The notes: generated by a model from the sequence alone, not told the origin. Positions 52,978 through 63,266 are shown, counted from the stretch's first letter. The stretch: 64,000 nucleotides of DNA from Sphingobacteriaceae bacterium UBA6709 (GCA_002454425.1 DKIV01000031.1:9917-73916), one strand, 5' to 3'. Numbers and translations are program-made.

Positions 52978-53559
52978 ATGTCTCAGGAGGTTAACTTTAG
53001 CAAATATTCGGATCATGAATTGTTGACGTTGTTAAGCGCTGACAACTCCATGGCCTTTTCTGAAATTTATAGTCGTTATTGGCACAACTTATTTCTGCAT
53101 GCCTATAAAATGATTGGCGATGAGGATGCTTCTAAGGATATTATTCAGGAGCTTTTTATCGCTTTATGGGCAAAACGACAAGATTTACATATTCGGTTAA
53201 ACCTAAAATCTTATCTCTACGTTACGGCTCGTAACCAGGTTCTGAACTACATCAGAAAATATCGGAAAATCGATGATCTTGTTAATCTGATCGCTGAGGA
53301 GATGTCAGAACTGGATTATCATACCATTGACGGAATTGACGAACGGCAACTTATTATACAGATTGACGAAGAGATCAGCCGTCTTCCCCCTAAAATGCGC
53401 TTAGTGTTTGAGATGAGCAGAAAGGAATTTTTGACGCATAAAGAGATCGCGCAGCGCTTAGGCACCAGTGAGGAAACTGTTAAGAAGCAAATTTCCAATT
53501 CCTTGAAGGTGCTACGCAAGCGAATGGGCAGTCATTTCTCCTTTTTTTTATTTTTTTAA
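52978..53559 (+). CDS. FecI-type ECF RNA polymerase sigma factor
   Basis: The 193-residue protein has sigma-70 region 2 (FSEIYSRYWHNLFLHAYKMI; DIIQELFIALWAKR) and region 4 (SRLPPKMRLVFEMSRKEFLTHKEIAQRLGTSEETVKKQI). It is followed 65 nt downstream by the FecR anti-sigma gene. In this arrangement the outer-membrane transporter signals through FecR to release sigma and switch on the SusCD genes. Confidence 0.93.
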   Translation: MSQEVNFSKYSDHELLTLLSADNSMAFSEIYSRYWHNLFLHAYKMIGDEDASKDIIQELFIALWAKRQDLHIRLNLKSYLYVTARNQVLNYIRKYRKIDDLVNLIAEEMSELDYHTIDGIDERQLIIQIDEEISRLPPKMRLVFEMSRKEFLTHKEIAQRLGTSEETVKKQISNSLKVLRKRMGSHFSFFLFF

Positions 53560-53624
53560 TAATATTTTAATATTCGATACCCCTTGTCGCTCACGGCAGG
53601 TGTCATATAGATGAAAATAATAAT

Positions 53625-54770
53625 ATGAGTCTCTCAGAAAAGGATGTTTTACAACTTGTTGATCGGTTTTTAGAAGATAAAGGTTCTAAAAGTGAACGCG
53701 ATTCCGTGGCGAGGGCTTATAATAGGTTGTCTGAGCGTCGCAAAGTTGTAGAAAGGGATTTGGATGTTGAAAAAATATACCATGAAAGCTGGAATCATAT
53801 CGCGCTGGCAACATTCAAAACAAAAAATAAGGCTAATTTGATACGCCTCCGCTGGATTTACTCCGCGGCAGCTACGATAATATTGGGATTCGGTCTTTGG
53901 TTTTATTGGAGTCAGTCCATCCATAATGCAGGTCAGCGCATTGCTCATGACGTTGCTCCCGGTAAGCGGGGCGCAACATTAACGCTCTCTGATGGCAGGT
54001 CGATTGTTTTGGACGCATCGGGAACTGGGGAAATCGCCGCGGAGGGAGGCGTGCGTATCGTAAAATCTTCTTCAGGACAGCTGATCTATGAAATTATCGC
54101 CAACGGAAAGCAAGGTTCTGATCCTTCAGCGCGGAATGTGCTCGCCACCTTGCGGGGGCAAACATTTCAGGTACGCTTACCCGATGGCTCAGCAGTATGG
54201 CTAAACGCCGCATCTTCTTTGAAATACCCTTCAACATTTGCCCATGCTTCGCAGCGCGTGGTTGACCTTGATGGAGAGGCATATTTTGAGGTTGCTCACG
54301 ACACCAGGAAGCCGTTTGTCGTTAGAAGTCGTAATCAGCAGGTGGAAGTGTTGGGTACACATTTCAACGTTAAAAGTTATGAAGATGAATCCGAGGTTAG
54401 AACTACCTTACTGGAAGGCAAGGTGCGCGTGTCGGCGGGCTCTGATAGCAGATCTGTAACGGTGCTCCGCCCCGGGCAGCAGGCTGCGCAAATTAACACC
54501 GGCATCGCCGTTCGCGATGTTAATACCGATGAGGTTGTTGCCTGGAGAAATGATTACTTCCGCTTTGTGGATACTCCTTTGAAGGAGATAATGAATCAGA
54601 TTTCTCGTTGGTATGACGTAGAGGTGGAATATAAAGGCGATATATCCGACTTGAAGTTGAACGCTTCAATCTCAAGAAATAGAAATCTTAGTCAGATCTT
54701 AAAGATGATAGAGAAAACAAATGAAGTGCATTTTAATATTGAAAGGAGGCGCATTATAGTTTCAAAATAA
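53625..54770 (+). CDS. FecR-type anti-sigma factor
   Basis: The 381-residue protein has a cytoplasmic anti-sigma region (about 1-80), a single membrane helix near 85-105 (YSAAATIILGFGLWFYW) and the periplasmic FecR domain (LPDGSAVWLNAASSLKYP; VLGTHFNVKSY). A C-terminal DUF4974 secretin/STN-like domain (FRFVDTPLKEIMNQISRWYDVEVEY) closes it and would bind the STN domain of the SusC encoded next. Confidence 0.93.
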   Translation: MSLSEKDVLQLVDRFLEDKGSKSERDSVARAYNRLSERRKVVERDLDVEKIYHESWNHIALATFKTKNKANLIRLRWIYSAAATIILGFGLWFYWSQSIHNAGQRIAHDVAPGKRGATLTLSDGRSIVLDASGTGEIAAEGGVRIVKSSSGQLIYEIIANGKQGSDPSARNVLATLRGQTFQVRLPDGSAVWLNAASSLKYPSTFAHASQRVVDLDGEAYFEVAHDTRKPFVVRSRNQQVEVLGTHFNVKSYEDESEVRTTLLEGKVRVSAGSDSRSVTVLRPGQQAAQINTGIAVRDVNTDEVVAWRNDYFRFVDTPLKEIMNQISRWYDVEVEYKGDISDLKLNASISRNRNLSQILKMIEKTNEVHFNIERRRIIVSK

Positions 54771-54793
54771 TACACATCTCCCAAAGAAAAATA

Positions 54794-54822
54794 GCCAGTC
54801 CCGACGGCAATCGGATACTGGC
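54794..54822 (+). other. Hairpin between fecR and the second susC
   Basis: GCCAGT pairs with ACTGGC, and CCGA with TCGG inside. The structure may trim or terminate the fecIR message before the transporter genes, but there is no clear T-run. Confidence 0.4.
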
Positions 54823-54909
54823 ATTGTTCGGCATCAAATTATCAAAATACGAAAACCGCAGAAAGCTGAGCTTCGAAACAAAAGCCTTCTGCAAACCAAA
54901 CTACTGCTA

Positions 54910-57900
54910 ATGTATAGAAATTCTACCAGAAAGTTTAGGATACCGCCAGGGTATGCCCGTAAAGTATTGCTTTTTATGCGTCTCACCACTATTGTTTTAG
55001 TAGTGTCGTTCCTTCAGGTTAGTGCCGCGGGCATGGCCCAAAAAGTCTCTCTCTCAGAAAAAGGAACCTCATTATCCATCGTTATCAACAAGATCAAAGC
55101 GCAGGCAGGCATAGACTTTGTAATGTCTACTGATGCCCTTGCCGGTACTCGCCCTGTTTATATTCAGGTTAAGCAGCGCGAACTTTCGGAGGTGTTGAAG
55201 GAGCTCTTTAAAGATCAGCCTCTTGATTACTCCATTGAAGATAATTTTATCGTTATAAAGCGGAAGCAGCCTTCTGTTTTTGACAGGCTCCAGAATAGCT
55301 TTATCGGACTCCTGCATAATATTCAGGCACGCGGACGTGTTACAGACATGCAGGGACGCCCTCTAGCCGGAGCTACTGTTAGTGTTAAAGGTTCCGCCAT
55401 TAAGACCCGCGCGAATGATAATGGCGAATTTTCTTTATCTGCCATAAATGAAAAATCGGTACTGGTAATCAATTTTATCGGGTTTATTCCTAAGGAGCTA
55501 CGTGTTTCGTCGGAATTTATGAATGTTAAACTCGAAGAAATGGTGGGCGAGCTTTCGGAAGTGAATGTGGTTGGAAATGGCTATCAGCAGATCTCGAAAG
55601 AACGTGCCGCAGGTTCGTTTACACAGGTAAATATGGATGTTGTAGCCAATCGTTCCATATCAATGAATGTCCTGCAAAGTCTTGACGGTTTGGTGCCGGG
55701 ACTGGTGGTTAACAATGTGCCTCTTCGAAATCAGTTGCTTATACGCGGAATATCAACTACCGGAGGTTCTACCGGCGGGGGCACTACCGCTCAGCCCTTA
55801 TACGTATTAGATGGACTTGCTGTGCCCTACACCAATGAGAATGATAACATTCCCGACATAATCCTTAGCCTCAATCCTCAGGATGTAAAAGACATCACCG
55901 TGCTTAAGGATGCCACTGCCGCCTCTATATGGGGAGCGCGTGCCGCGAACGGTGTAATCGTCATCACCACAAAAAAGGGAGCCTTCAATAGCCAGATGCG
56001 TATCAACTACAATGGCTTTGTTAACTTCCAGGGAAAGCCGAACCTCGATTATATTAAGATGCTCAGCCCTCGTCAGTATGTTGACGCTGGCGTCGAGATG
56101 TTTAACGCTGCCCATCCATCATGGCAAAGTATCTCAACGTTAAATGGCGGTGGTATTACCCCGCTGGAAGTCATTCTTTATAATCAGGAACGGGGTTTAA
56201 TATCGGCAGATCAGGCAGCGCGAAGCATTGACAGTCTCGCCAATACGGATAACAGGAAACAGATTAAAGATCTTTTCTATCGTAACGCGATGTTAAGCAA
56301 TCATACGTTGTCATTATCAGGCGGTGGCGATAAATACTCCTTCTACGCTTCAGGAAGTTACACCAACACCGTGAGCAATGAGCCCGGAGAGAAGAATCAA
56401 ACCTATAAGATCAACTTCCGTCAGGACTTCCGCCCCCTGAAATTTCTTAGCTTCTATACACTGACAGACGTTTCTACAAACACGGCCTCCGCGAAGAAAA
56501 GCTTTGACTATGATTATACTTTCTATCCCTACCAGCTGTTCCGGGATGCTAACGGAAGAAATCTATCCATTCCTTTTCTTACCAATCAGTCCGATTCGGT
56601 AATTCGTTCTTCTGAGGCTCGCAGTCGCATTAGTTTAGATTATAATCCGCTTAATGAGCTCGACTATAACAATACAAAGACCGAGGCCTGGGTTGCCCGT
56701 CTTAACGGAGGTCTACGACTCGATATCTATAAAGGGCTACGCTTCGAGGGTACCTATGGATACATAAAAACAAAGAATAAATCACGCCAATATGAAGATC
56801 AGCGGGCATTTGATGTTCGTCGCGAGGTAGTAACCTTTACGGTCGCCGCCAACCCCGCGACAACTCCAAGATATTACCTGCCGAGTACGGGGGGGCGTCT
56901 CACAAATATTAGTGGCGATCAGCATAAGTGGGATGTCCGTAACCAGCTGATCTTCGATAATACCTTCGGCAAGCATGCTATAACGGTATTGGCAGGACAG
57001 GAGGCGCAGGAACATTTCGTCACCTCGTACCAGACCCGCGTGCGCGGATTTGATGAAAACCTGCTTATCCCAAGCTCCGTAGACTTCGTCACCATTGCCT
57101 CTCCTGTAATGAGTACTGTATTGCCTAATATAAGTACGTTGGCGAGTTCTATGATCAACGATTCCTTTGCAACAAACGAAACAACTACCCGTTTCACCTC
57201 GTACTACGCAAATTTTGGATATACCTTTGATCGCAAGTATACAATTAACGCGGCCTGGCGTAACGATCAAAGTAATCTCTTCGGTAAAGATAAATCCGCG
57301 CAGAATAAGCCTATATGGAGCGTTGGCGCTAAATGGAACGCTGGCAATGAGGCATTCATGAAGAATGTTCCCTGGGTGCAGCGGCTGGCATTGCGCCTTA
57401 CCTACGGTCTTACCGGAAACTCTCCAAACGTGGGCGTTGCTGCCTCCCAGGATATTACCGGCCCTACAGGCAGTCCCTTTTTCCCCGGTAGCATTGGTAT
57501 GCGCATCATTACTCCGGGTAATCCCGACCTCTCCTGGGAGAGTACGAAGACCACCAATTTGGGTATTGACTTCTCGGTGTTAAATGAACGTTTGACGGCT
57601 TCTATCGATCTTTATAATAAGAAGACTACAGACCTGCTCGGCCTGGTATACCCTAACAGCCTGACGGGATTCACTTCTATTGTCGGCAATCAGGGAGATA
57701 TTACCAATCGCGGTATAGAAAGTAATATTCAATCGCTGAATGTAAGATCCCGTAACTTCAGCTGGACCACCAACTGGGTGTTTGCATATAATAAAAATAT
57801 CGTAGACCGCCTTTCAACACTCACTCCCGTAACTACAGGAGCACAGCGTGTGCAGTCGGTACTTGCCGAGGATTTCCCTGCTTACGCCCTCTTCGCATAT

Positions 57901-58497
57901 CAGTATAGCGGGCTGGATAATACCGGCGCGCCTCTTGTGAAGCTTGCCGATGGCTCTGTTACTGCAACGAGAAGCGTTACTAAGCCTGAGGATATCGCCT
58001 ATGCGGGTACTACGCAACCTGTTTGGAACGGAGGTCTTACTAATAGCTTCCAGTATAAGAATTTTAGACTTTCTGCTAACATGGTGTATAATATGGGACA
58101 TGTTATGCGCCGGCAACGCTATCTGAACTTCTCTTCGGAATGGCGAAGAAACGTGTCTGTTGACTATCTGAATCGCTGGCAGACGCCGGGTGACGAAACG
58201 CGGACCAATATCCCAGGGGTAGTTTATAGCTCCGCGAATGAAGTGTATTACTTCACGCAGGGCGATGTCAACGTTACCAACGCCTCGTTCCTCAAACTGC
58301 GGGATGTTACCTTGTTTTATGATCTGCCAAAGAGCTTGCTCCGTCCTATTCATGTACAGGGTATTACCTTCCGGGCACAATTGTCGAATGTCTTGTTGTG
58401 GACGGCTAACAAATACGATATAGATCCGGAATTTCAGGGATTGCTGGCTCCCACAAATCAAAATACGGTAAGTTTTGGAGTTAACATTTCATTATAA
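54910..58497 (+). CDS. SusC-like TonB transporter with N-terminal STN signalling domain
   Basis: The 1195-residue protein has a long signal region (to about residue 43, AAGMAQ) and an STN domain (about 45-118) that contacts FecR. Then come the carboxypeptidase-like domain, a plug with RGISTTGG...PLYVLDGLAVPYTNEND and WGARAANGVIVITTKKG, and the barrel ending VSFGVNISL. It belongs to the SusC transducer group regulated by FecI/FecR rather than by LacI. Its ligand is unknown; the two redox proteins that follow do not identify it. Confidence 0.94.
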   Translation: MYRNSTRKFRIPPGYARKVLLFMRLTTIVLVVSFLQVSAAGMAQKVSLSEKGTSLSIVINKIKAQAGIDFVMSTDALAGTRPVYIQVKQRELSEVLKELFKDQPLDYSIEDNFIVIKRKQPSVFDRLQNSFIGLLHNIQARGRVTDMQGRPLAGATVSVKGSAIKTRANDNGEFSLSAINEKSVLVINFIGFIPKELRVSSEFMNVKLEEMVGELSEVNVVGNGYQQISKERAAGSFTQVNMDVVANRSISMNVLQSLDGLVPGLVVNNVPLRNQLLIRGISTTGGSTGGGTTAQPLYVLDGLAVPYTNENDNIPDIILSLNPQDVKDITVLKDATAASIWGARAANGVIVITTKKGAFNSQMRINYNGFVNFQGKPNLDYIKMLSPRQYVDAGVEMFNAAHPSWQSISTLNGGGITPLEVILYNQERGLISADQAARSIDSLANTDNRKQIKDLFYRNAMLSNHTLSLSGGGDKYSFYASGSYTNTVSNEPGEKNQTYKINFRQDFRPLKFLSFYTLTDVSTNTASAKKSFDYDYTFYPYQLFRDANGRNLSIPFLTNQSDSVIRSSEARSRISLDYNPLNELDYNNTKTEAWVARLNGGLRLDIYKGLRFEGTYGYIKTKNKSRQYEDQRAFDVRREVVTFTVAANPATTPRYYLPSTGGRLTNISGDQHKWDVRNQLIFDNTFGKHAITVLAGQEAQEHFVTSYQTRVRGFDENLLIPSSVDFVTIASPVMSTVLPNISTLASSMINDSFATNETTTRFTSYYANFGYTFDRKYTINAAWRNDQSNLFGKDKSAQNKPIWSVGAKWNAGNEAFMKNVPWVQRLALRLTYGLTGNSPNVGVAASQDITGPTGSPFFPGSIGMRIITPGNPDLSWESTKTTNLGIDFSVLNERLTASIDLYNKKTTDLLGLVYPNSLTGFTSIVGNQGDITNRGIESNIQSLNVRSRNFSWTTNWVFAYNKNIVDRLSTLTPVTTGAQRVQSVLAEDFPAYALFAYQYSGLDNTGAPLVKLADGSVTATRSVTKPEDIAYAGTTQPVWNGGLTNSFQYKNFRLSANMVYNMGHVMRRQRYLNFSSEWRRNVSVDYLNRWQTPGDETRTNIPGVVYSSANEVYYFTQGDVNVTNASFLKLRDVTLFYDLPKSLLRPIHVQGITFRAQLSNVLLWTANKYDIDPEFQGLLAPTNQNTVSFGVNISL

Positions 58498-58506
58498 ACA
58501 AGAATC

Positions 58507-59925
58507 ATGACTATACATAAAATAATCCGCCACACTAAGCGTATGTTTCTTTTGGGCGTATTGGCTACCTTCCTGTTTTCATGTAAAGATTCTTTTCTGG
58601 AAATCTTACCCAAAGGGCGCGTCATCGCGTCCAAGACTACAGACTACGATCTGCTATTTAATAATCTCGATCTTATAAACTTTTCTTCCAACAGCCAGGT
58701 GCTTATGGGCGATGAGGTGGCTTCGATAGAACCGCAATGGAGCAGTACAGGCCTGACTTACCGCGAAAAGCAACTGTTTAAATGGGAGGGCGATATTTAT
58801 AATATCGACGAAAATGCCGCGGAAACCCTGAGTCCTGTGAAGAACCTCTACATCTATAATAAGGTGATAAATGAGGTGATGCAATCTACCGGAGGGTCTG
58901 AAGAGACGAAGAAATCACTGCAGGCTGAGGCCTACGCCGGACGTGCCTGGTGTAACTTTCTGTTGGTTAATTATTTCGGAAAGCCATATACAAGTGCCAC
59001 TGCTACATCCGAACTTGCATTCCCGCTCATTACAGAAGCGGATATCAATGCCCAGAACTTTACCCGGGCCACTGTTCAGCAGATGTATGATCTTATTATA
59101 AGTGATCTTACAACGGCTATCCCTAATCTCCTTAACGAGGGGGTTCCGCACCGTGTACGTATGTCGAAAGCGGCAGCGCAGGGCATACTGGCAAAGGTGT
59201 ACATCTTCATGGGGCGCTCTGAGGAGGCGCTGCCTTTGCTGGATGCGTCAATCGCAAGTCTTCCTAAGTCAATAGTAAATACTACTCTTGTCGATTATAA
59301 CACATCCTTTCAGGGCTTCCCAACGGTGGTCAATGATCTTGAGAATGTATATGTTAAGAATATGAGCAATTCATACATTGCTGCCAGTAACAGGACGCTT
59401 TGGCTTACGCCGGAAGCGGCAGCGCTCTTCGGAAACACGGATACTAGGAAAGCGCGCTTGTTTGTATCTACCTCATTCCCTAACGGTCTGCTACTCTATA
59501 AAAGAACCGGAACATCCACCGCGAATATCGGTGTGCGTGTTCCTGAGCTCTATCTCCTGAGGGCGGAGGCAAAGGCCCGACTGGAGAATCTCTCGGGAGC
59601 TATTGAGGATCTCACCTTCCTGCGTCGCCGCCGTATGCCCGAAGCTGATGCCGCGGTGCCTGCAGCCGCTGCTTCCACGAAATTGCCCTTATTGCAGTTT
59701 ATCATGGAGGAGCGTATTCGTGAGTTTGCCGTTAATGGCTATCGCTGGTTTGACATGCGTCGCTTATCGGTTGATCCTTTATTTTCTTCCGTCACCTATC
59801 AGCATCGGGTGTTTAACACTTCCGGCGAAGTTTCGGAAACATTTACACTGAAACCGGAGCGATGGGTATTTCGCATTTCGCCGAAAATTATGGCAGAGAA
59901 TCCTTCGCTCATCAATAATCCTTAA
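58507..59925 (+). CDS. SusD-like outer-membrane lipoprotein
   Basis: The 472-residue lipoprotein has lipobox FLFSC and a SusD fold (AYAGRAWCNFLLVNYFGKPY; FAVNGYRWFDMRRL). It starts 10 nt after susC. It is shorter than many SusD proteins and has no recognisable sugar-specific feature. Confidence 0.92.
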   Translation: MTIHKIIRHTKRMFLLGVLATFLFSCKDSFLEILPKGRVIASKTTDYDLLFNNLDLINFSSNSQVLMGDEVASIEPQWSSTGLTYREKQLFKWEGDIYNIDENAAETLSPVKNLYIYNKVINEVMQSTGGSEETKKSLQAEAYAGRAWCNFLLVNYFGKPYTSATATSELAFPLITEADINAQNFTRATVQQMYDLIISDLTTAIPNLLNEGVPHRVRMSKAAAQGILAKVYIFMGRSEEALPLLDASIASLPKSIVNTTLVDYNTSFQGFPTVVNDLENVYVKNMSNSYIAASNRTLWLTPEAAALFGNTDTRKARLFVSTSFPNGLLLYKRTGTSTANIGVRVPELYLLRAEAKARLENLSGAIEDLTFLRRRRMPEADAAVPAAAASTKLPLLQFIMEERIREFAVNGYRWFDMRRLSVDPLFSSVTYQHRVFNTSGEVSETFTLKPERWVFRISPKIMAENPSLINNP

Positions 59926-59935
59926 TAACTGATTT

Positions 59936-61039
59936 ATGAAGAAGATCATATTCGTGCTTTTGCTGCTTCCTTTTGGAGCGCTGGCACAGCAAGCATACAA
60001 AATTACCGGCAGGATATCCGGATTAAAAGGTACCGCCAAGGCTTATCTGGCCATGCCTGTAAGCAATCAATACCGCGATGTTGATTCTGCAGAGGTTAAA
60101 GATGGCCGCTTTACCTTTAATGGTCGTCTGGATGAACCTACGCCGGCGCTCATCACCCTAAAACATAATACCTCGGCAGCAAGAGGACGACGCGACGCAA
60201 TAAGTATTTTTCTTGAAAATTCGCCGATAACAATATCGGGCGCCGACTCAATTAAAAATGCCGAGGTGAAAGGTTCCTTAGCTGATAAGGAAAACCGGGA
60301 GCTCGACGCTGCTATTGCTCCTCTTACAGCAACGATCATTCGTCTTAACAATCAGTTTGCCGGAAAGCCTCATGACGATGCCCGCAAAAGGGCAAGCGAC
60401 ACGGTGATGGCAACAGTGCAGCAGATTAAAGCTACCCGACGTGCCTTCGTACAAAGTCACCTCAATTCGTATATGGGACTGTATACCTATTACCTGCATG
60501 TTCTTGATTCTAAGTTTGAAGTGGCGAAAGAGGAACCTCTGTTTCTTCGTTTCTCCCCCGCGCTCCGTTCTTCAGCACTCGGTAAACGCGTTAGCGAGAA
60601 GCTCGAAAATGCTAAACGTCGTCAGACTGGAGCGGCAGCGACCGACTTCGTGCAGACTGATCTTTCCGGTAAGCCGTTCAAGCTTTCTTCGCTTCGCGGA
60701 AAATACGTGTTGGTTGACTTTTGGGCCAGCTGGTGCGGCCCTTGCCGCGCGGAAAATCCTAACCTGCTAAAGGCCTATCACGCGCTTAAGGACAAAAATT
60801 TTGAAGTAGTAGGCGTTTCACTGGATCAGGGAAAGGAAGCCTGGGCGCAGGCGGTAGCGAAGGATAAACTCCCCTGGATTCATGTAAGCGACCTTAAAGG
60901 CTGGAAAAATGAGGTTGCCGCGATGTATGACATTCGTTCAGTGCCGCAGAATCTCCTCATAGATCCACAGGGCGTTATTATAGCTAAGAACCTTCGTGGT
61001 GAAGATGTTCTTACCCAGTTGCAGAAGTATATAAAGTAG
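59936..61039 (+). CDS. DUF4369/TlpA-like thioredoxin-fold protein, copy 1
   Basis: The 367-residue secreted protein (signal MKKIIFVLLLLPFGALAQ) has an N-terminal DUF4369 beta domain (about 22-130). A helical linker and a C-terminal TlpA/thioredoxin domain with the redox pair WCGPC at about 266 follow. The cis-Pro loop is SVPQNLLID. It probably reduces or isomerises disulfides in the periplasm. The sequence contains the copy's own variants of the same domain found in the next gene. Confidence 0.88.
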   Translation: MKKIIFVLLLLPFGALAQQAYKITGRISGLKGTAKAYLAMPVSNQYRDVDSAEVKDGRFTFNGRLDEPTPALITLKHNTSAARGRRDAISIFLENSPITISGADSIKNAEVKGSLADKENRELDAAIAPLTATIIRLNNQFAGKPHDDARKRASDTVMATVQQIKATRRAFVQSHLNSYMGLYTYYLHVLDSKFEVAKEEPLFLRFSPALRSSALGKRVSEKLENAKRRQTGAAATDFVQTDLSGKPFKLSSLRGKYVLVDFWASWCGPCRAENPNLLKAYHALKDKNFEVVGVSLDQGKEAWAQAVAKDKLPWIHVSDLKGWKNEVAAMYDIRSVPQNLLIDPQGVIIAKNLRGEDVLTQLQKYIK

Positions 61040-61043
61040 TTTT

Positions 61044-62165
61044 ATGAAAAGATTAGTAGCAATAAGCGTTGCGATTTCTCTAAGCGCGCTCTGCGCTCAG
61101 GCTCAGGATAAATTCACCATCTCGGGTCAGCTCCCCGAACTAAAGACCGGGAAAAAAGTTGTTCTCACCTTTAAAAATAACGAAGGCAATACGGTTAAGG
61201 ATAGCGCGATAGTAAAAAAAGGGCGCTTTTCAATGAACGGCATCACCGCATACGGAAATAAGGCTTATCTGGAGATGACCGATATTGCTCCGCAGCAGCA
61301 GAAGCGCGGTTATCCCGACTTTATAGAGTTCTACCTGGAGAAGGGCGCTTATCGTGTCAACGGTAAGGATAGTATCAGCACTTCCACGATTACGGGGCCA
61401 CAGGCACAAGCCGACTTCCTTGCCTATTCCCATCAAATGAACGGTATGCCCATGCGCTTCAGATCTATTGCTAATCGTTACATGAAAGCGAGATCTGCGA
61501 AGGATACTGTCACGATGGCAAGTACGCAACAAGAAGCCAGAGCAATAGCAAAGAAGATGGAAGCTGCTTTGGACTCGTTCATTTTTAGCCATCCCGATTC
61601 CTGGGTTACTGTTGATCTCATAGCCACCGAAAAAGCCGCAGTCATTGACCCGGCGGTGTTCGATCCATATTACAAGTCTCTCAGTAAAAGAGTGCTTGCC
61701 GGATTTAGCGGGCGTAAGCTTACTGCCAAATACGACAAGGCAAAGCAGCTTTCGATAGGGAAGGCGCTTGATTTTACTCAGCCTGATAGCAAGGGTAATG
61801 AATTTAAATTATCATCCTTGAGAGGGAAGTATGTACTCGTGGATTTCTGGGCTAGCTGGTGTGGCCCCTGTCGCGCGGAGAATCCGCATTTATTGAAAGC
61901 GTACAATTCACTGAGATCTAAAGGCTTCGAGATTGTCGGCATATCTCTGGATGAATCGAAAGCGGCCTGGCTAAAGGCCGTGGAAGTTGACGCGATGCCC
62001 TGGGTGCAGGTGAGTGATATTAAAGGGTTCAAAAATGAGGTCGCTACACGATTCGGAATTACGGCGATCCCTCAAAATGTACTTATCGACCCCAAAGGAA
62101 CGATCATCGCTAAGAATCTCCGCGGCGAGGACGTTACTGAAAAAATTGCGGCCTACATTAAATAG
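61044..62165 (+). CDS. DUF4369/TlpA-like thioredoxin-fold protein, copy 2
   Basis: The 373-residue tandem paralogue starts 4 nt after the first. It has its own signal peptide (ending near ALCAQA), DUF4369 domain, WCGPC active site and cis-Pro loop AIPQNVLID. The C-terminal domains of the two proteins are strongly alike while the N-terminal halves differ, pointing to duplication with divergence of target recognition. Strong terminator follows. Confidence 0.88.
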   Translation: MKRLVAISVAISLSALCAQAQDKFTISGQLPELKTGKKVVLTFKNNEGNTVKDSAIVKKGRFSMNGITAYGNKAYLEMTDIAPQQQKRGYPDFIEFYLEKGAYRVNGKDSISTSTITGPQAQADFLAYSHQMNGMPMRFRSIANRYMKARSAKDTVTMASTQQEARAIAKKMEAALDSFIFSHPDSWVTVDLIATEKAAVIDPAVFDPYYKSLSKRVLAGFSGRKLTAKYDKAKQLSIGKALDFTQPDSKGNEFKLSSLRGKYVLVDFWASWCGPCRAENPHLLKAYNSLRSKGFEIVGISLDESKAAWLKAVEVDAMPWVQVSDIKGFKNEVATRFGITAIPQNVLIDPKGTIIAKNLRGEDVTEKIAAYIK

Positions 62166-62225
62166 CCGACGGATAATGTCGGCAATGCTTTAGTATGTAG
62201 GGCGATGCTTTGCCTCTGTTTTACT

Positions 62226-62260
62226 GCCCCTGTTCAGAAAAATGAGAACAGGGGCTTTTT
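62226..62260 (+). terminator. Terminator of the fecIR-susCD-tlpA unit
   Basis: GCCCCTGTTC/GAACAGGGGC (62226-62235, 62246-62255) with TTTTT after it, 60 nt past the last stop codon. Confidence 0.92.
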
Positions 62261-62309
62261 CATGTTTGAAAACAGATAACTTGCTGTCGATTTATCCGGA
62301 TATCTCTAA

Positions 62310-62852
62310 GTGGAATTTTACCAGACCGATTTAAAGAACCCTGAAGCTCGTATATTCTTTGAGAGCTTATATGAGGAAGCATTCCCACGGCACGAACGTC
62401 GTGATCTGGAAGAGGTCTATGCTTTATTGGTATCCGAACCCCGGTATCGACTCTTCCTGCTTACAGAACATGGCGAACGATGCGGCTTCATGGCTATCTG
62501 GCAATTGGATGCATGTTGTTTTGTGGAGCATTTCGCCATATCCCCCTCTTGTCGCGGCCTGGGTTACGGTGCGCAGGCTTTAAGATATTTATGTCTGCAT
62601 GCCCCTCGTATCATCCTTGAAGTAGAACCCCCGGAAAGTATCATCGCCGCGGGCAGGATTAACTTCTACCAACGTAATAATTTCCTATTGCACGATCACC
62701 TGACATACTACCAGCCTCCCTATCGCGCTGACGGATCAGACACTCCCATGTTGTTAATGAGCTACGGCGATTTCAATGATCCTGCTGAGCTGATGGAGGC
62801 TGCCCGCCTGATCCATAAGCTCGTATACAAAAAGGAATTTAAAGAAAGATAG
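62310..62852 (+). CDS. GNAT-family N-acetyltransferase
   Basis: The 180-residue protein has GNAT motif A with the acetyl-CoA loop SPSCRGLGYGAQAL and the preceding strand CFVEHFAI. It starts at GTG 62310; no in-frame ATG nearby includes the conserved N-terminal strand (EFYQTDLKNP). The substrate is unknown. It is a single gene between two terminator-bounded units. Confidence 0.82.
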   Translation: MEFYQTDLKNPEARIFFESLYEEAFPRHERRDLEEVYALLVSEPRYRLFLLTEHGERCGFMAIWQLDACCFVEHFAISPSCRGLGYGAQALRYLCLHAPRIILEVEPPESIIAAGRINFYQRNNFLLHDHLTYYQPPYRADGSDTPMLLMSYGDFNDPAELMEAARLIHKLVYKKEFKER

Positions 62853-62894
62853 CATACCATATCAGTCGCCGCCGGCAGGTCAAGTGCCAGAATC

Positions 62895-63266
62895 TTATTC
62901 CTCGTTATTCTCAGTCGGGGAAATTACAAATGCTTTTAAATGATCCATTTTTCCATCCCGGAAGTGCCATAGGTCACAGTAGTCGTAAGTGACCATTTTC
63001 CCGCTTTCATCAGCAAGACTGATCTTTCCTGTTGCCCCAACCCTATCTCCTTCGGAGAAGATGCTCTCGATATCAAATTTCGGTGGAGATACGTAGGTTT
63101 CATCCATGTATTTTCTGATAGCCTCTTTTCCTTCCAGTCGTTGGTCGCCAACAAAATCCCAGATAATGTCGTCGGTGCAAAATGCAAGAAAACCTTCATT
63201 GTCGCCTGCCGAAACAAGCGCGTTGGCCTTAGTCAGCACCTCTTTATTGTTGTGTTCCATGTTCAT
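62895..63266 (-). CDS. SnoaL-like NTF2-fold protein
   Basis: ATG 63266 gives 123 residues that match a SnoaL/NTF2 fold: NALVSAGDNEGFLAFCTDDIIWDFVGD, LEGKEAIRKYMDETY and DLWHFRDGKMDHLKAFVI. A longer frame to 63458 runs into the nested inverted-repeat element, so those residues are not believed. Catalytic His/Asp-like residues occur in the pocket, but function is not defined. Confidence 0.8.
   Translation of the reverse strand: MNMEHNNKEVLTKANALVSAGDNEGFLAFCTDDIIWDFVGDQRLEGKEAIRKYMDETYVSPPKFDIESIFSEGDRVGATGKISLADESGKMVTYDYCDLWHFRDGKMDHLKAFVISPTENNEE

Noticed and set aside
61044..62165. Frameshifted copy of the preceding thioredoxin gene
   Set aside because: The second protein has its own signal peptide, complete domain and active site, so it is a true tandem paralogue.
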